A stretch of 64,000 bases of DNA, taken from contig NZ_JAIUJS010000008.1 of the NCBI RefSeq assembly GCF_020166345.1, positions 61,319-125,318 on the forward strand, in the 5' to 3' direction. Source of the DNA: Winogradskyella vincentii (GTDB taxonomy: Bacteria > Bacteroidota > Bacteroidia > Flavobacteriales > Flavobacteriaceae). The notes under the pieces were generated by a model. That model was given only the letters and a program-made list of their open reading frames with translations. It was not told where the DNA came from and searched no databases. Each line of letters opens with the position of its first letter. The stretch's first letter is position 1. The position numbers were made by a program, and so were the translations under genes. Of the stretch, positions 1-9,286 are shown in pieces.

Positions 1-108
1 GGGTTTGACCCATCTGCAAATACAGGTGCTCCTCTTGGAGGTGGAATTGATAAAGGGTTCTACCCAGTTGCTGCATCTTATCTTTTAGGAATTAATTTAA
101 ACTTTTAA
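1..108 (+). CDS. SusC-like TonB-dependent receptor, C-terminal fragment
   Basis: The frame is open from base 1 to a TAA at 106-108 and encodes the last 35 residues of a protein that begins outside the window. The end (GFYPVAASYLLGINLNF) has the aromatic-terminated final beta-strand typical of SusC outer-membrane receptors. The susD gene starts 6 bases after the stop, the standard susC-susD order. The role, by family knowledge, is TonB-powered import of glucan oligosaccharides through the outer membrane. Only the tail is visible, so subtype and substrate cannot be read from it. Confidence 0.85.
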   Translation, partial: GFDPSANTGAPLGGGIDKGFYPVAASYLLGINLNF

Positions 109-114
109 TTTGTT

Positions 115-1626
115 ATGAAAAGAACGTTAATAATTTTATTTGGTCTCACTTTATTCTATGTCGTAGGATGTAGTGATGACTTTGTTGAAGTAGAACCGGA
201 TGGTTTCAATGACACTGATTTTTTTAATAATCAGCAAGAATATGAAAGTGCTTTGATTGGTGCATATGATATGCTACAGTCTACATTTTGGAATGTCCTT
301 ACTGGTATTGTAGCCTCACCTGATTATGCTGCGGGAGGTGATGCATTTAATTACGACCAGGCTACATTGCAAAACATTAATTTAATGATCCATACGCCTG
401 CTGATGAAAATCAGTTGAGAAGCATTTGGGGCCTTATGTATGCTGGGATAAATAGAGCTAATTTTATTTTAGAATTTGAGGATAAAACTGATTTTTCTGG
501 AAAAGAAGAGATTATTGCTGAGACTTATTTTTTAAGAGCATATTACACTTTTGAACTAGTAAAATACTTTGGTAATGTGCCACTTAAACTTGAAGAGCGC
601 AACGGTGTAATGAGAATTGCAAATGAGCGTATTTTTCCGGAAGAAGAGTTTGGTTTAGAAAGGGTGGCAGATATTGCGACTGCATATAGTTTAATTGAAG
701 AAGACTTAAAAGAAGCTATTCCTAATTTACCAGTTACTCAAGATTTTCCATATGAGGCAACTAAGAGTGCTGCTCAAGCACTATTAGGCAAAGTATATTT
801 ATATCATGGTACATTTGATCAATCTAAATTCGCTGATGCTGCATCCGAGTTAAACGAAGTTATTTCTAGTAACCAATATTCATTAACAACAGGTGATAAT
901 TATATGATGCTTTTTGAAGGTGAAGGAGAGAACAGTTCTGAAGCTGTTTTTGAAATTCAGTATACTGGTATAGAAGCTGCAGGTTGGGGATGTATAGAAT
1001 GTAGTCAAGGAACTTATTTTCCACAATTCTGTGGTCCTCGTTCTCCATATAATAATTCAGAGTTTTCTTCAGGTTGGGGCTTTTGTTTACCATCACTAGA
1101 ATTATATGACTTATTTGAAGATGGTGATGCTAGGCGCGATGTAACATTTTTTGACTTAAGAGATGATCAAGATAGTTATTCTCAAAGTAGAGATGATACT
1201 GGCTTATTCAACAGAAAGTATATGCCACGCAAGGCTGCGGACGGAGTCGGTGCTGATCCCTTAAATTATTCCCAAAATTACAGGTCAATAAGATATGCGG
1301 ATGTTTTATTGATGGCTGCAGAGGCTGAAGCGCAAAGTGGAGGTGCTAATGCTGAAAATTATTTAAATGAAGTAAGAGCAAGAGCTTATGGAGATAATAG
1401 TCATGACTTTGATACTTCTGAAGGTACGCTTTTAGAGGCGATTTATACAGAAAGAAGAAAAGAATTAGGAGGTGAAGGACATGGATTCTTTGATTTAGTT
1501 AGAACAGGAAGAGCCGCTTCTACAATTGAAGGGTTTACACCAAATAAAAATGAAGTATTTCCAATACCTTTAATTGAACTTCAATTAGCCAATGCAGAAG
1601 AGCGTTGGGGAAATCCAGGATATTAA
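115..1626 (+). CDS. SusD/RagB-family surface glycan-binding lipoprotein
   Basis: 503 residues. The signal peptide ends at a lipobox with Cys19, followed by SDDF, which resembles the acidic export signal of surface lipoproteins in flavobacteria. The N-terminal helical region contains the RSIWGLMYAGINRANFIL stretch and the C-terminal region contains the RRKELGGEGHGFFDLVRTG motif, both characteristic of SusD. The length is normal for the family. SusD forms a lid over the SusC barrel and captures the oligosaccharide before import. It sits 6 bases after susC and 29 bases before the next lipoprotein gene, so it is in one operon with both. Substrate specificity is inferred from the enzymes downstream. 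Confidence 0.95.
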   Translation: MKRTLIILFGLTLFYVVGCSDDFVEVEPDGFNDTDFFNNQQEYESALIGAYDMLQSTFWNVLTGIVASPDYAAGGDAFNYDQATLQNINLMIHTPADENQLRSIWGLMYAGINRANFILEFEDKTDFSGKEEIIAETYFLRAYYTFELVKYFGNVPLKLEERNGVMRIANERIFPEEEFGLERVADIATAYSLIEEDLKEAIPNLPVTQDFPYEATKSAAQALLGKVYLYHGTFDQSKFADAASELNEVISSNQYSLTTGDNYMMLFEGEGENSSEAVFEIQYTGIEAAGWGCIECSQGTYFPQFCGPRSPYNNSEFSSGWGFCLPSLELYDLFEDGDARRDVTFFDLRDDQDSYSQSRDDTGLFNRKYMPRKAADGVGADPLNYSQNYRSIRYADVLLMAAEAEAQSGGANAENYLNEVRARAYGDNSHDFDTSEGTLLEAIYTERRKELGGEGHGFFDLVRTGRAASTIEGFTPNKNEVFPIPLIELQLANAEERWGNPGY

Positions 1627-1655
1627 AAATAGTAAAATAATAAAATAGATTAAAA

Positions 1656-3524
1656 ATGAAAATATTAAAAAAAGGAGCTTTTAAAATCTTAGCATTGTTG
1701 CTTTTAGTGAGTACACCATATGCTTGTGAAGATGACGATGATTTAAATATTATTGCAGGCCTGGATTTTACCATTGCAACATTAAATGCAGAAGGTAATG
1801 AAACAGGAGTTGTAGCAACAACTATTCCACCAGATGGAAGAATGTTGTTCACCGTAGATTTCGGAAATCCAGATGATGAAGCCGATGTATTCCAAACAAG
1901 TGGTCCAATGGTGACTTATGAATATCCATTAGAAACGGCTACTTATACAATTACTGTAACTGCATCTTTACCAGGAAGAGACGATGTTTCAATTACCAAG
2001 GAACATACGGTTATTTATGTTACAGAACCAGAGCCAACTCCAGACTCACCAATAGCTGGTACATGGAGATTAGCACCTCAAGCTGGTGCATTTGGAGTAG
2101 GTCCTGGATTAAATGATACATCTTGGTTTTCAAGTTCTGCAGATGACGTAACAACACGAGCATGTTTATTTGATGATGAATATGTTCTTGGATCAGATGG
2201 TTCTTTTATGAATGTTTTAGGTGCAGACACATGGTTAGAGGCATGGCAGGGCGTAGATCCTGAAGCTTGTGGTGCTCCAGTTGCACCTCATGATGGATCA
2301 GCGAGTGCTACATATACTTATAACGCAGCGATGGGTACATTAACAATTAACGGTACAGGTGCATTCATGGGTCTAGCAAAAGTTATAAATGGCGCAGAAT
2401 TGGCAGCACCTGGTGACGCACCAGAGTCAATTACATATGTGGCAGAAATATCTGCTGATGGTAACACTTTAGATTTGGATATCCAAGTAGCTGGAGATGG
2501 ATGGTGGTCATTCACTTTCCAAAAAGATGCTCCACCTGAGCCATCAGCATTGGATGGGACTTGGAGATTCGCACCAGAAGCAGGTGCATTTGGAGTAGGT
2601 CCAGGATTAAATGATGTATCGTGGTTTTCAAGTTCGGAAGAAGATATAACAACGCGAGCATGTTTATTTGATGATGAATACGTATTTAATTCAGATGGTA
2701 CCTTCCAAAATGTATTAGGTTCTGATACTTGGTTAGAAGGATGGCAAGGTGTAACACCAGATGCTTGTGGAGCACCAATATTCCCGCATGATGGTTCAGC
2801 TACAGCAACATATTCTTATGATGAAGCAGCAGGCACTGTAACTATAAATGGTCAAGGAGCATTTTTAGGATTAGCAAAAGTATTCAATGGTGGAGAATTA
2901 GCCTCTCCAGCTGCTGCACCTGATTCTATCGAATATTTGATTGAATTATCAGACGATGGTAATACAATGGAATTAGATATAGCAGTCGAAGGTGATGGCT
3001 GGTGGTCTTTTAAACTAGTGAAAGATGCCGCCCCAGCCAATCCATTGGTAGGGTCTTGGGTGTTTGCACCTCAAGCAGGGGCATTTGGAGTAGGGCCTGG
3101 ATTTAACGATGTGTCTTGGTTCTCAAGTTCAGAAGAAGATGTGACAACTAGAGCGTGTTTATTTGATGACGAATATGTATTTAATGCAGATGGTAGCTTC
3201 CAAAATGTATTAGGTTCTGATACTTGGTTAGAAGGATGGCAAGGTGTAACACCAGATGCTTGTGGAGCACCTGTATTCCCTCATGACGGCTCAAATGCCG
3301 CAACATATACTTATGATGAAGGTGCAGGTACTGTAACTATAAATGGTCAAGGAGCTTTCTTAGGGTTAGCTAAAGTTTTCAACGGAGGTGAATTAGGTTC
3401 GCCAGGAGCAGCAGTAGATTCTATCGAATACATAGTAGAGTTAACTGACGGTGGCAATACAATGGAATTGGATATTGCAGTAGAAGGTGATGGCTGGTGG
3501 TCATTCACACTTGTAAAACAATAA
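1656..3524 (+). CDS. Surface glycan-binding lipoprotein: PKD-like domain plus three tandem ~165-residue repeats
   Basis: 622 residues. The lipobox Cys is residue 24, followed by an acidic EDDDD tract that suggests surface export. Residues about 35-125 look like a PKD/Ig-like beta-sandwich. Three homologous modules then begin near residues 134, 301 and 466. Each carries GAFGVGPG, SWFSSS, TTRACLFDDEYV, TWLE.WQGV and GDGWWSF, with many aromatics and two conserved cysteines. No catalytic motif is visible. Its place directly after susCD is where surface glycan-binding proteins (SusE/F-like) are encoded. I infer that it binds laminarin multivalently. Repeats 2 and 3 are much closer to each other than to repeat 1. 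Confidence 0.8.
   Translation: MKILKKGAFKILALLLLVSTPYACEDDDDLNIIAGLDFTIATLNAEGNETGVVATTIPPDGRMLFTVDFGNPDDEADVFQTSGPMVTYEYPLETATYTITVTASLPGRDDVSITKEHTVIYVTEPEPTPDSPIAGTWRLAPQAGAFGVGPGLNDTSWFSSSADDVTTRACLFDDEYVLGSDGSFMNVLGADTWLEAWQGVDPEACGAPVAPHDGSASATYTYNAAMGTLTINGTGAFMGLAKVINGAELAAPGDAPESITYVAEISADGNTLDLDIQVAGDGWWSFTFQKDAPPEPSALDGTWRFAPEAGAFGVGPGLNDVSWFSSSEEDITTRACLFDDEYVFNSDGTFQNVLGSDTWLEGWQGVTPDACGAPIFPHDGSATATYSYDEAAGTVTINGQGAFLGLAKVFNGGELASPAAAPDSIEYLIELSDDGNTMELDIAVEGDGWWSFKLVKDAAPANPLVGSWVFAPQAGAFGVGPGFNDVSWFSSSEEDVTTRACLFDDEYVFNADGSFQNVLGSDTWLEGWQGVTPDACGAPVFPHDGSNAATYTYDEGAGTVTINGQGAFLGLAKVFNGGELGSPGAAVDSIEYIVELTDGGNTMELDIAVEGDGWWSFTLVKQ
2556..3524 (+). repeat. Recent internal duplication of the binding module (repeats 2 and 3)
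   Basis: The second and third modules are offset by 495 bases. Bases 2702-2776 and 3197-3271 are identical over 75 nt, and much of the remainder is near-identical. The first module (from about 2055) has diverged further at the DNA level while keeping the same protein motifs. This indicates a recent in-frame duplication of one module inside the gene. Confidence 0.85.
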
Positions 3525-3545
3525 TTATTTAGTTTAATAGTCAAA

Positions 3546-3581
3546 GATAAGGTCAATACCTTTATAAGTATTGACCTTATC
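3546..3581. terminator. Perfect 14-bp hairpin between the binding-protein and enzyme genes
   Basis: Arms 3546-3559 (GATAAGGTCAATAC) and 3568-3581 are perfectly complementary around an 8-base loop. No T-run follows on the plus strand, so it is not a classical intrinsic terminator. It may attenuate transcription or protect the 3' end of the susCD-SGBP message, giving unequal expression across the operon. Confidence 0.55.
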
Positions 3582-3626
3582 GATTAAGTTCGAGACTTCG
3601 GATGAATGATTATTAAAATCAAATAA

Positions 3627-3649
3627 TTAGGTATAATTTAATTACCTAA
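3627..3649. repeat. Short inverted repeat in the leader of the GH-barrel gene
   Basis: TTAGGTA at 3627-3633 is mirrored by TACCTAA at 3643-3649 with a 9-base spacer, 32 bases before the next start codon. It could be a small operator or mRNA hairpin. Seven-base arms in AT-rich DNA are weak evidence. Confidence 0.3.
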
Positions 3650-3681
3650 CTAATCAATAATAAATTCATTAAATAAACTAT

Positions 3682-6600
3682 ATGAAAAATAATCTTATTG
3701 TACTTTTCTTCATGTTTTGTGTGTCATTTGCACTCGCACAAGCAGATAAAGTAAGCGTAGAAAATAGTGCTGATGGTTCTCGACTACTAGTTAATGGCGA
3801 AAGCTTTATGATTAATGGTATGAATTGGGATTATATTCCAATTGGTACTGATGTGGTAGATGCTAGTTTCTGGACTAAATCAGACGATGTAATCAAAGCT
3901 GGTTTAGATACTGAAATGTCCTTACTAAAAAATATGGGCGTTAATGTTATAAGACAATATACTGGTGTTCCTGCTAAATGGATTCAGTATATCTATGAAA
4001 ATTATGGAATTTATACAATGCTGAACCATTCATTCGGTAGGTATGGTCTTACTATAGATGGTGTATGGACACCAGTGACTATTTATAATGATGAAAAAAC
4101 TTCAGAACTACTTATGTCTGAAATTACTACTCTAGTTGAAGACTATAAGGATACTCCGGGTTTGTTACTTTATCTTTTAGGTAATGAGAACAATTATGGT
4201 TTATTTTGGCAAGGAGCTGAAACTGAGGATTTCCCTGATGATGAAGATCAAAAGGCATTTATTGGTGAGTCACGTGGACGACCTATGTATAAATTAATGA
4301 ATGACGCGGCAATAGCTATGAAAGCTATAGACCCTAACCATCCAGTCGCACTTTGTAATGGAGATGTTCTATTTATTGATATCATTGCAGAAGAGTGTAA
4401 AGATGTAGATATCTATGGTACTAACACCTATAGAGGAGCCTCATTTACAGATATGTTCGATGTAGTAAAGGAAAAGACAGGTTTACCTTTAATGTTTACT
4501 GAGTTTGGTGCAGATGCATTTAATGCTAAAGAGAATCGTGAAGATCAAAAGGCTCAAGCTTATTATATGGTAGAGAACTGGAAAGAAATCTATCAAAACG
4601 CAGCTGGTCTAGGAAAGGCTGGAAATTCAATAGGTGGTTTCACATTCCAGTTTAGTGACGGATGGTGGAAGTTTGGATTTGACGATAGAAAGAATGCCGA
4701 TGTTCATGATAATAATGCATCATGGACCAACGGTGGATATGCTATTGATTTAGCACCAGGACAAAATAATATGAATGAGGAGTGGTTCGGTATTTGCGCA
4801 AAAGGTGCAACTGACGAAAGAGGTTTATACGATCTATACCCTAGAGCTGCCTATTATGCTTTAAAGGAAGCACATAGCCTAAATCCTTACGATGAAGGTA
4901 TGACACAAGAGTTCGTAACAAATTATTTTAAGAATATCCAAATTATGGATCATGTTCTTAGGGCACGAGGAGATAAAGCTGCTTTAGGGGGAAACGATTC
5001 ACAAAAGATTAGGCTAAGTCAACTTACCGCTAGATTCACAACATTTAATACAGGAGGTTCATTAATAACAACACCAGATAATGCAGATCCTAATGTTAAT
5101 GAATTTCCAAATCAATTAGGGTTTGATCATATGCAATCATATTTCATTGGTGTGGAAGGTAATCCAGCACCAAACGTTAGAGCTAATGTTGTTTTTAACC
5201 TATTAGGTAATGTGGCTCAAAATCCAATTGATGAAATTTTTTATGAAAATCGCGGAAGAGTAGTCACTCTAGATACAGATCAGGGTGAGGTAACTCTTAA
5301 TGATATTAATAGACTTAATATTTATCAAAGTGAGTTTGAGTGGAATGCAAAAGACTTTGATTTACGAGGGTTTTATAGAACAGGTCATTTCCATTGGCAA
5401 TATGAAGGTGACTTCTTTGGTCTTTATCCGGAAGCGAATTATGGGCCAAACCTAGACATTTACGGTGGGGAGATTTTTGGGGCTGAAATTGATGGTAAAG
5501 GCGCACTAGAAGGACTTAAAGCTGCTTTTGGACCTCAATTATGGTGGGGAGCAAACCCAACTATGTTATTTAAATATCATAAGAAAGTAGGTAAATATGA
5601 TGTTACAGGTATTTATCACCGCGATGTAGAAAGAGACTTAGAATTTGATGCAACTGGGCGTCGTGTTTTAGATCAAAATCAATTACGAAGTGGTATTATC
5701 CCAGCATGGCCAACAGAAAGAGCAACTTTAGCTGTAGAGAGAGAGTTCGGGAAATTTGATGTTACAGTCGGTGGTATTTGGGGTGGTAGTCCTTTAAATG
5801 GTAGTTCATTCCAAATGTATGAAGAAGAGAATGATGTTGTTGTTATAGATAAAATTAATAGTGATGACAACTGGGGTGGAAAAGCAAAAATCACTTATAC
5901 AGGAGGAAGATTTAATATGTACGCTCAAGCAGCATACATGGGCTTAGTAGCAAATGGTGGATTTGATGCAACAAGAACCTTTACAGGCTGGAGATTAAAA
6001 GATACAGGAAGTAGTAATGTTACAAACTTTCTTTCTGGATTTACATATTCTTTTGGAAATCTGCAAGTAGCACCAAATTTTATGTGGCAAAAACCATTGG
6101 TTGATCCAATGCCAAATGATGTGAATGCTCCAGGGAGATTAAGAAATGTTATTGATGATCCTTTTGCAGTTAGACAAGGTAATAGAGAAATGACCGCAGG
6201 TGAAATTTTATTTTCATTTGACCCTACGCCAGGTACTTGGATGTACGAGTGGAATAATGATAGAGCTGAGGATGCTAAATTTGCGATGAATTTAGGTTTT
6301 GTATACCAACATCTGCCAACTACTATGGATGCACATATTGGTTTCTTAGCAAATCGTACTTTCTTTGCATTTCCAAATTCTGCACCAGCAGAAGATTTAT
6401 GGGAAGTGCACTCTAGAATGGTGTCTAAGGTGACTTCTGATCTTGGAATCATTGGAAACTTCTATTATGGTAATGCACAAGCAAATGGTGATAGTGATAG
6501 AACTATTAAAAGATTTGGTGGTGACATTAGAGCTATTTATAAGAAAATGAAATTAGAAACCCACGTTAAAGTTAATGATTGGGGACCTTTTGATTATCAC

Positions 6601-6864
6601 AGAGATTTTAACTTAACATTTCCATTACAGTTAATGTTGGATATTTCTACATCATTAGGAAAACCAGATTGGTTCATTTTACCAAGTACTACAATTGGTC
6701 TAAGAGGAACATGGAGATCACTTGATGTGAATTCACCTAGATATCTTCCGAATCAAGTTCCTCCAAATACATTTCCACCTGTGGCACCTATAAGTCCAGT
6801 TGGTTTTCCGGATGGTTCAGAATGGGAAATTAGAACCTATGTTCATATTAATATTGGAAAATAA
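3682..6864 (+). CDS. Clan GH-A glycoside hydrolase fused to a putative outer-membrane beta-barrel
   Basis: 1060 residues with a Sec signal peptide ending near FALAQ (about residue 20) and no lipobox. Residues about 25-415 read as a (beta/alpha)8 hydrolase of the GH2-catalytic/GH5 type. The likely acid/base is Glu169 in LLGNEN and the nucleophile Glu274 in FTEFG. From about residue 430 to the end the sequence is a long series of alternating amphipathic strands rich in Tyr, Trp and Phe with short turns, as in porins. It ends in a strand (YVHINIGK) but without the usual terminal Phe. No family assignment within clan GH-A is safe. By context it should act on beta-glucan at the outer membrane. The 13-base gap to the next gene supports an operon. 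Confidence 0.7.
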   Translation: MKNNLIVLFFMFCVSFALAQADKVSVENSADGSRLLVNGESFMINGMNWDYIPIGTDVVDASFWTKSDDVIKAGLDTEMSLLKNMGVNVIRQYTGVPAKWIQYIYENYGIYTMLNHSFGRYGLTIDGVWTPVTIYNDEKTSELLMSEITTLVEDYKDTPGLLLYLLGNENNYGLFWQGAETEDFPDDEDQKAFIGESRGRPMYKLMNDAAIAMKAIDPNHPVALCNGDVLFIDIIAEECKDVDIYGTNTYRGASFTDMFDVVKEKTGLPLMFTEFGADAFNAKENREDQKAQAYYMVENWKEIYQNAAGLGKAGNSIGGFTFQFSDGWWKFGFDDRKNADVHDNNASWTNGGYAIDLAPGQNNMNEEWFGICAKGATDERGLYDLYPRAAYYALKEAHSLNPYDEGMTQEFVTNYFKNIQIMDHVLRARGDKAALGGNDSQKIRLSQLTARFTTFNTGGSLITTPDNADPNVNEFPNQLGFDHMQSYFIGVEGNPAPNVRANVVFNLLGNVAQNPIDEIFYENRGRVVTLDTDQGEVTLNDINRLNIYQSEFEWNAKDFDLRGFYRTGHFHWQYEGDFFGLYPEANYGPNLDIYGGEIFGAEIDGKGALEGLKAAFGPQLWWGANPTMLFKYHKKVGKYDVTGIYHRDVERDLEFDATGRRVLDQNQLRSGIIPAWPTERATLAVEREFGKFDVTVGGIWGGSPLNGSSFQMYEEENDVVVIDKINSDDNWGGKAKITYTGGRFNMYAQAAYMGLVANGGFDATRTFTGWRLKDTGSSNVTNFLSGFTYSFGNLQVAPNFMWQKPLVDPMPNDVNAPGRLRNVIDDPFAVRQGNREMTAGEILFSFDPTPGTWMYEWNNDRAEDAKFAMNLGFVYQHLPTTMDAHIGFLANRTFFAFPNSAPAEDLWEVHSRMVSKVTSDLGIIGNFYYGNAQANGDSDRTIKRFGGDIRAIYKKMKLETHVKVNDWGPFDYHRDFNLTFPLQLMLDISTSLGKPDWFILPSTTIGLRGTWRSLDVNSPRYLPNQVPPNTFPPVAPISPVGFPDGSEWEIRTYVHINIGK

Positions 6865-6877
6865 AAAATAGCAAACG

Positions 6878-8314
6878 ATGAAGAATATAAAATTAAAACA
6901 TTGGAGAACAGCACTTGCCATATTTGGCCTTATGGTTATAACGATAAGTTGTGAAAGAGGATTCTCTGATGACGTAGAATTAGCGACTTTTAATCCTAAC
7001 GGAGAAATATTTACTGATATACCAATAGGTTTAAATGACTCAGTTTTCATATCATTTGATCCTGCAACTGGAGCTAATGTAGAAGGTTTTGATGTTGATA
7101 ATGACGTGGCTTTTGAAGGTTCATCTTCAATTAGAATTGATGTTCCTACACCAAATGACCCAGAGGGAGGCTATATTGGAGGAATTTTTAAAGACCGTGG
7201 AGCAGGTAGAGATTTAACCGGTTATGATGCATTAACGTTTTGGGCTAAAGGCTCAACTACCGCAACTGTAGGAACCTTTGGATTTGGAACAGACTTTGCG
7301 GAAAATAAATATGCTGTTGAAATAAATGATGTTGAACTGTCTACAACTTGGAAAAAAATAATAATTCCAATTCCAGACCCATCAAAATTAGTACAGGAGA
7401 AAGGAATGTTTTTGTTTGCAGCAGGCACGCAAAGCACAAATGGAGTAGGTTTCACCTTTTGGATGGATGAGATGCGTTTTGAGAAGTTAGGTACATTAGG
7501 ACAACCTAGACCTGCAATTCTTGGAGGACAAGATCAGACCGCACAAATTAATATTGGTACGTCATTACCATTATCAAACCTTACTCAAACATATAACCTT
7601 CCTAATGGTCTAGACGTTACAACTTCTTGTACACCTGCCTATTTTGACTTCGAAACCTCAAATCCATTTGTGGCTTCTGTAGACGAAGGTGGCGTGGTTA
7701 CTGTTGATGGTCCTGGTGAAATTGATCCTGAAACCGGTTTGGTGGATAATACATCTGTAATTACTGGTTACATGGGAGGAGTTTTAGCCTCTGGGTCATT
7801 AACGGTTCAATCTGTAGATATTGATGTCATTTCTATATTTAGTGATTTATATGCCAATGTACCTGTAGACAATTATAATGGTTTTTATTTCGATGGCTTT
7901 CAGACAACTTTAGGAGGTGCTATTGAAGAAAATGGTAATAATATTATCGATTACACAGAAATGAACTTTGTTGCCATTGAGTTTTATGGAAGAGAAGGAA
8001 GTGGTGTGCCACCTGTAGATGCATCGGATATGACACAATTGCATATTGATATAAGAGTAAATGAAACTGTTGATCCATCAGACTTTTTCAGAATTGAGTT
8101 ATTCAATAATTTCACTACAGGAAATCAAGTTGCAGGAAGCTTTACAATCTCGGGTAGCGAGTTGTTAAGTAACGAGTGGGTGGAGTTTGATATTCCGCTT
8201 TCAAGTTTTGCTGGCTTAAGTGCACAGGATGCTTTAGGTGCATTTATTTTTGTGACAGATGGTACAATTGCAAATGTGTCTTTAGATAATATTTATTTCT
8301 TTAATGAAAACTAA
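6878..8314 (+). CDS. Surface lipoprotein with two carbohydrate-binding-like beta-sandwich domains
   Basis: 478 residues with a lipobox at Cys25 (ITISC). Residues about 60-205 resemble a CBM11-like jelly roll (AFEGSSSIRID, GYDALTFWAKGS, FTFWMDEMRFE). Residues about 215-315 look like an Ig/Big_2-type spacer (NPFVASVDEGGVVTV). Residues about 320-478 form a second CBM-like domain ending SLDNIYFFNEN. No catalytic acid pair is evident. It lies 13 bases after the GH-barrel gene and 17 bases before the GH16 gene. It is probably a second surface glucan-binding protein; an unrecognised hydrolase is less likely. Confidence 0.7.
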   Translation: MKNIKLKHWRTALAIFGLMVITISCERGFSDDVELATFNPNGEIFTDIPIGLNDSVFISFDPATGANVEGFDVDNDVAFEGSSSIRIDVPTPNDPEGGYIGGIFKDRGAGRDLTGYDALTFWAKGSTTATVGTFGFGTDFAENKYAVEINDVELSTTWKKIIIPIPDPSKLVQEKGMFLFAAGTQSTNGVGFTFWMDEMRFEKLGTLGQPRPAILGGQDQTAQINIGTSLPLSNLTQTYNLPNGLDVTTSCTPAYFDFETSNPFVASVDEGGVVTVDGPGEIDPETGLVDNTSVITGYMGGVLASGSLTVQSVDIDVISIFSDLYANVPVDNYNGFYFDGFQTTLGGAIEENGNNIIDYTEMNFVAIEFYGREGSGVPPVDASDMTQLHIDIRVNETVDPSDFFRIELFNNFTTGNQVAGSFTISGSELLSNEWVEFDIPLSSFAGLSAQDALGAFIFVTDGTIANVSLDNIYFFNEN

Positions 8315-8331
8315 TAAAAACTTTGCTAAAT

Positions 8332-9189
8332 ATGAAAAATAGAATTTTAAATACTAAAATAAAATCAGGCCTCATTTATAGCTTATTATGCGTTGGGATT
8401 ATGGTTTTAATTACTAATTGTGATCCAGACGAAACGCAAACAGTAGCTCAATTCAATAATTTGTCATGGCATGATGAATTTGAAGTTGATGGAGCACCAA
8501 ATAGTGCTATGTGGACATACGATATTGGAATAGGAGATAATGGTTGGGGAAACAATGAACTTCAATATTATACCAGCAGACCGGAAAATGTAGTTGTTGA
8601 AGATGGTATGCTTAAAATCACGGCAATACAAGAGTCTTTTGAAGGATCAGGTTATACATCTGCCAGGCTTTTAACCAAAGGATTATTTGAACAACAATAT
8701 GGTAGATTTGAAGCAAGAATGAAATTACCTTACGGAAAGGGCATGTGGCCAGCATTTTGGTTATTAGGATCTAATATAGATGAAGTCAGTTGGCCATTTT
8801 GTGGTGAAATAGATGTTATGGAAAATGGAGGTTCTAATCCTACAATAGTGAGTGGTGCCGTTCATGGACCAGGATATTCTGGTGGTAACCCTATTAAAAA
8901 AGAATATGCGTTTGAAAACTCTCGTGCGGATGAATTCCATATATATGGTATTGAATGGGGACCAAGCTATATCAACTTTTATGTAGATGATGTTTTATAC
9001 AATCAAATAACACCAGAAAGCTTAGATGCAAAAGATGTTGATAGATCTAATTGGGTATTTGATAATGGGCCATTCTATATGTTAATTAACTTAGCAGTTG
9101 GTGGAAATTTTGATGGAAATCCTAATGCAGATACTGTTTTCCCTCAAACAATGTATGTTGATTACGTACGCGTTTTCTCAGCAAATTAA
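8332..9189 (+). CDS. GH16 endo-beta-1,3-glucanase (laminarinase) lipoprotein
   Basis: 285 residues from the ATG at 8332; a TTG nine bases upstream is in frame but not needed. Signal peptide with Cys30 in LITNC. The GH16 catalytic signature ExDxxE is GEIDVMEN, with Glu159 as nucleophile and Glu164 as acid/base. The extra Met between the two halves is the form found in laminarinases rather than kappa-carrageenases or lichenases. WPAFWLLG and the closing MYVDYVRVF strand are also typical. It is a single catalytic domain with no added CBM. It should cleave laminarin at the cell surface. A strong terminator follows at 9211, so this gene probably ends the first transcript. Confidence 0.93.
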   Translation: MKNRILNTKIKSGLIYSLLCVGIMVLITNCDPDETQTVAQFNNLSWHDEFEVDGAPNSAMWTYDIGIGDNGWGNNELQYYTSRPENVVVEDGMLKITAIQESFEGSGYTSARLLTKGLFEQQYGRFEARMKLPYGKGMWPAFWLLGSNIDEVSWPFCGEIDVMENGGSNPTIVSGAVHGPGYSGGNPIKKEYAFENSRADEFHIYGIEWGPSYINFYVDDVLYNQITPESLDAKDVDRSNWVFDNGPFYMLINLAVGGNFDGNPNADTVFPQTMYVDYVRVFSAN

Positions 9190-9210
9190 ATACCAATTAA
9201 TAGCAAAATT

Positions 9211-9244
9211 AAAAAGGTCAAGGGATCACATTCTTGACCTTTTT
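9211..9244 (+). terminator. Intrinsic terminator after the GH16 gene
   Basis: A 12-bp stem (9211-9222 with 9233-9244) around a 10-base loop starts with an A-run and ends with five T residues. It lies 22 bases after the GH16 stop and works sequence-wise in either direction. It splits the locus into susCD/binding/GH16 and phosphorylase/GH17/GH30 units. Confidence 0.8.
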
Positions 9245-9286
9245 ACCCACAATATAGTAAGTAGTAATAACTAATTAAATTTTATT

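Noticed and set aside
5925..6452. 175-codon minus-strand frame
   Set aside because: It lies wholly inside the GH-barrel gene, has no export signal or family motif, and the plus-strand gene is continuous across it.
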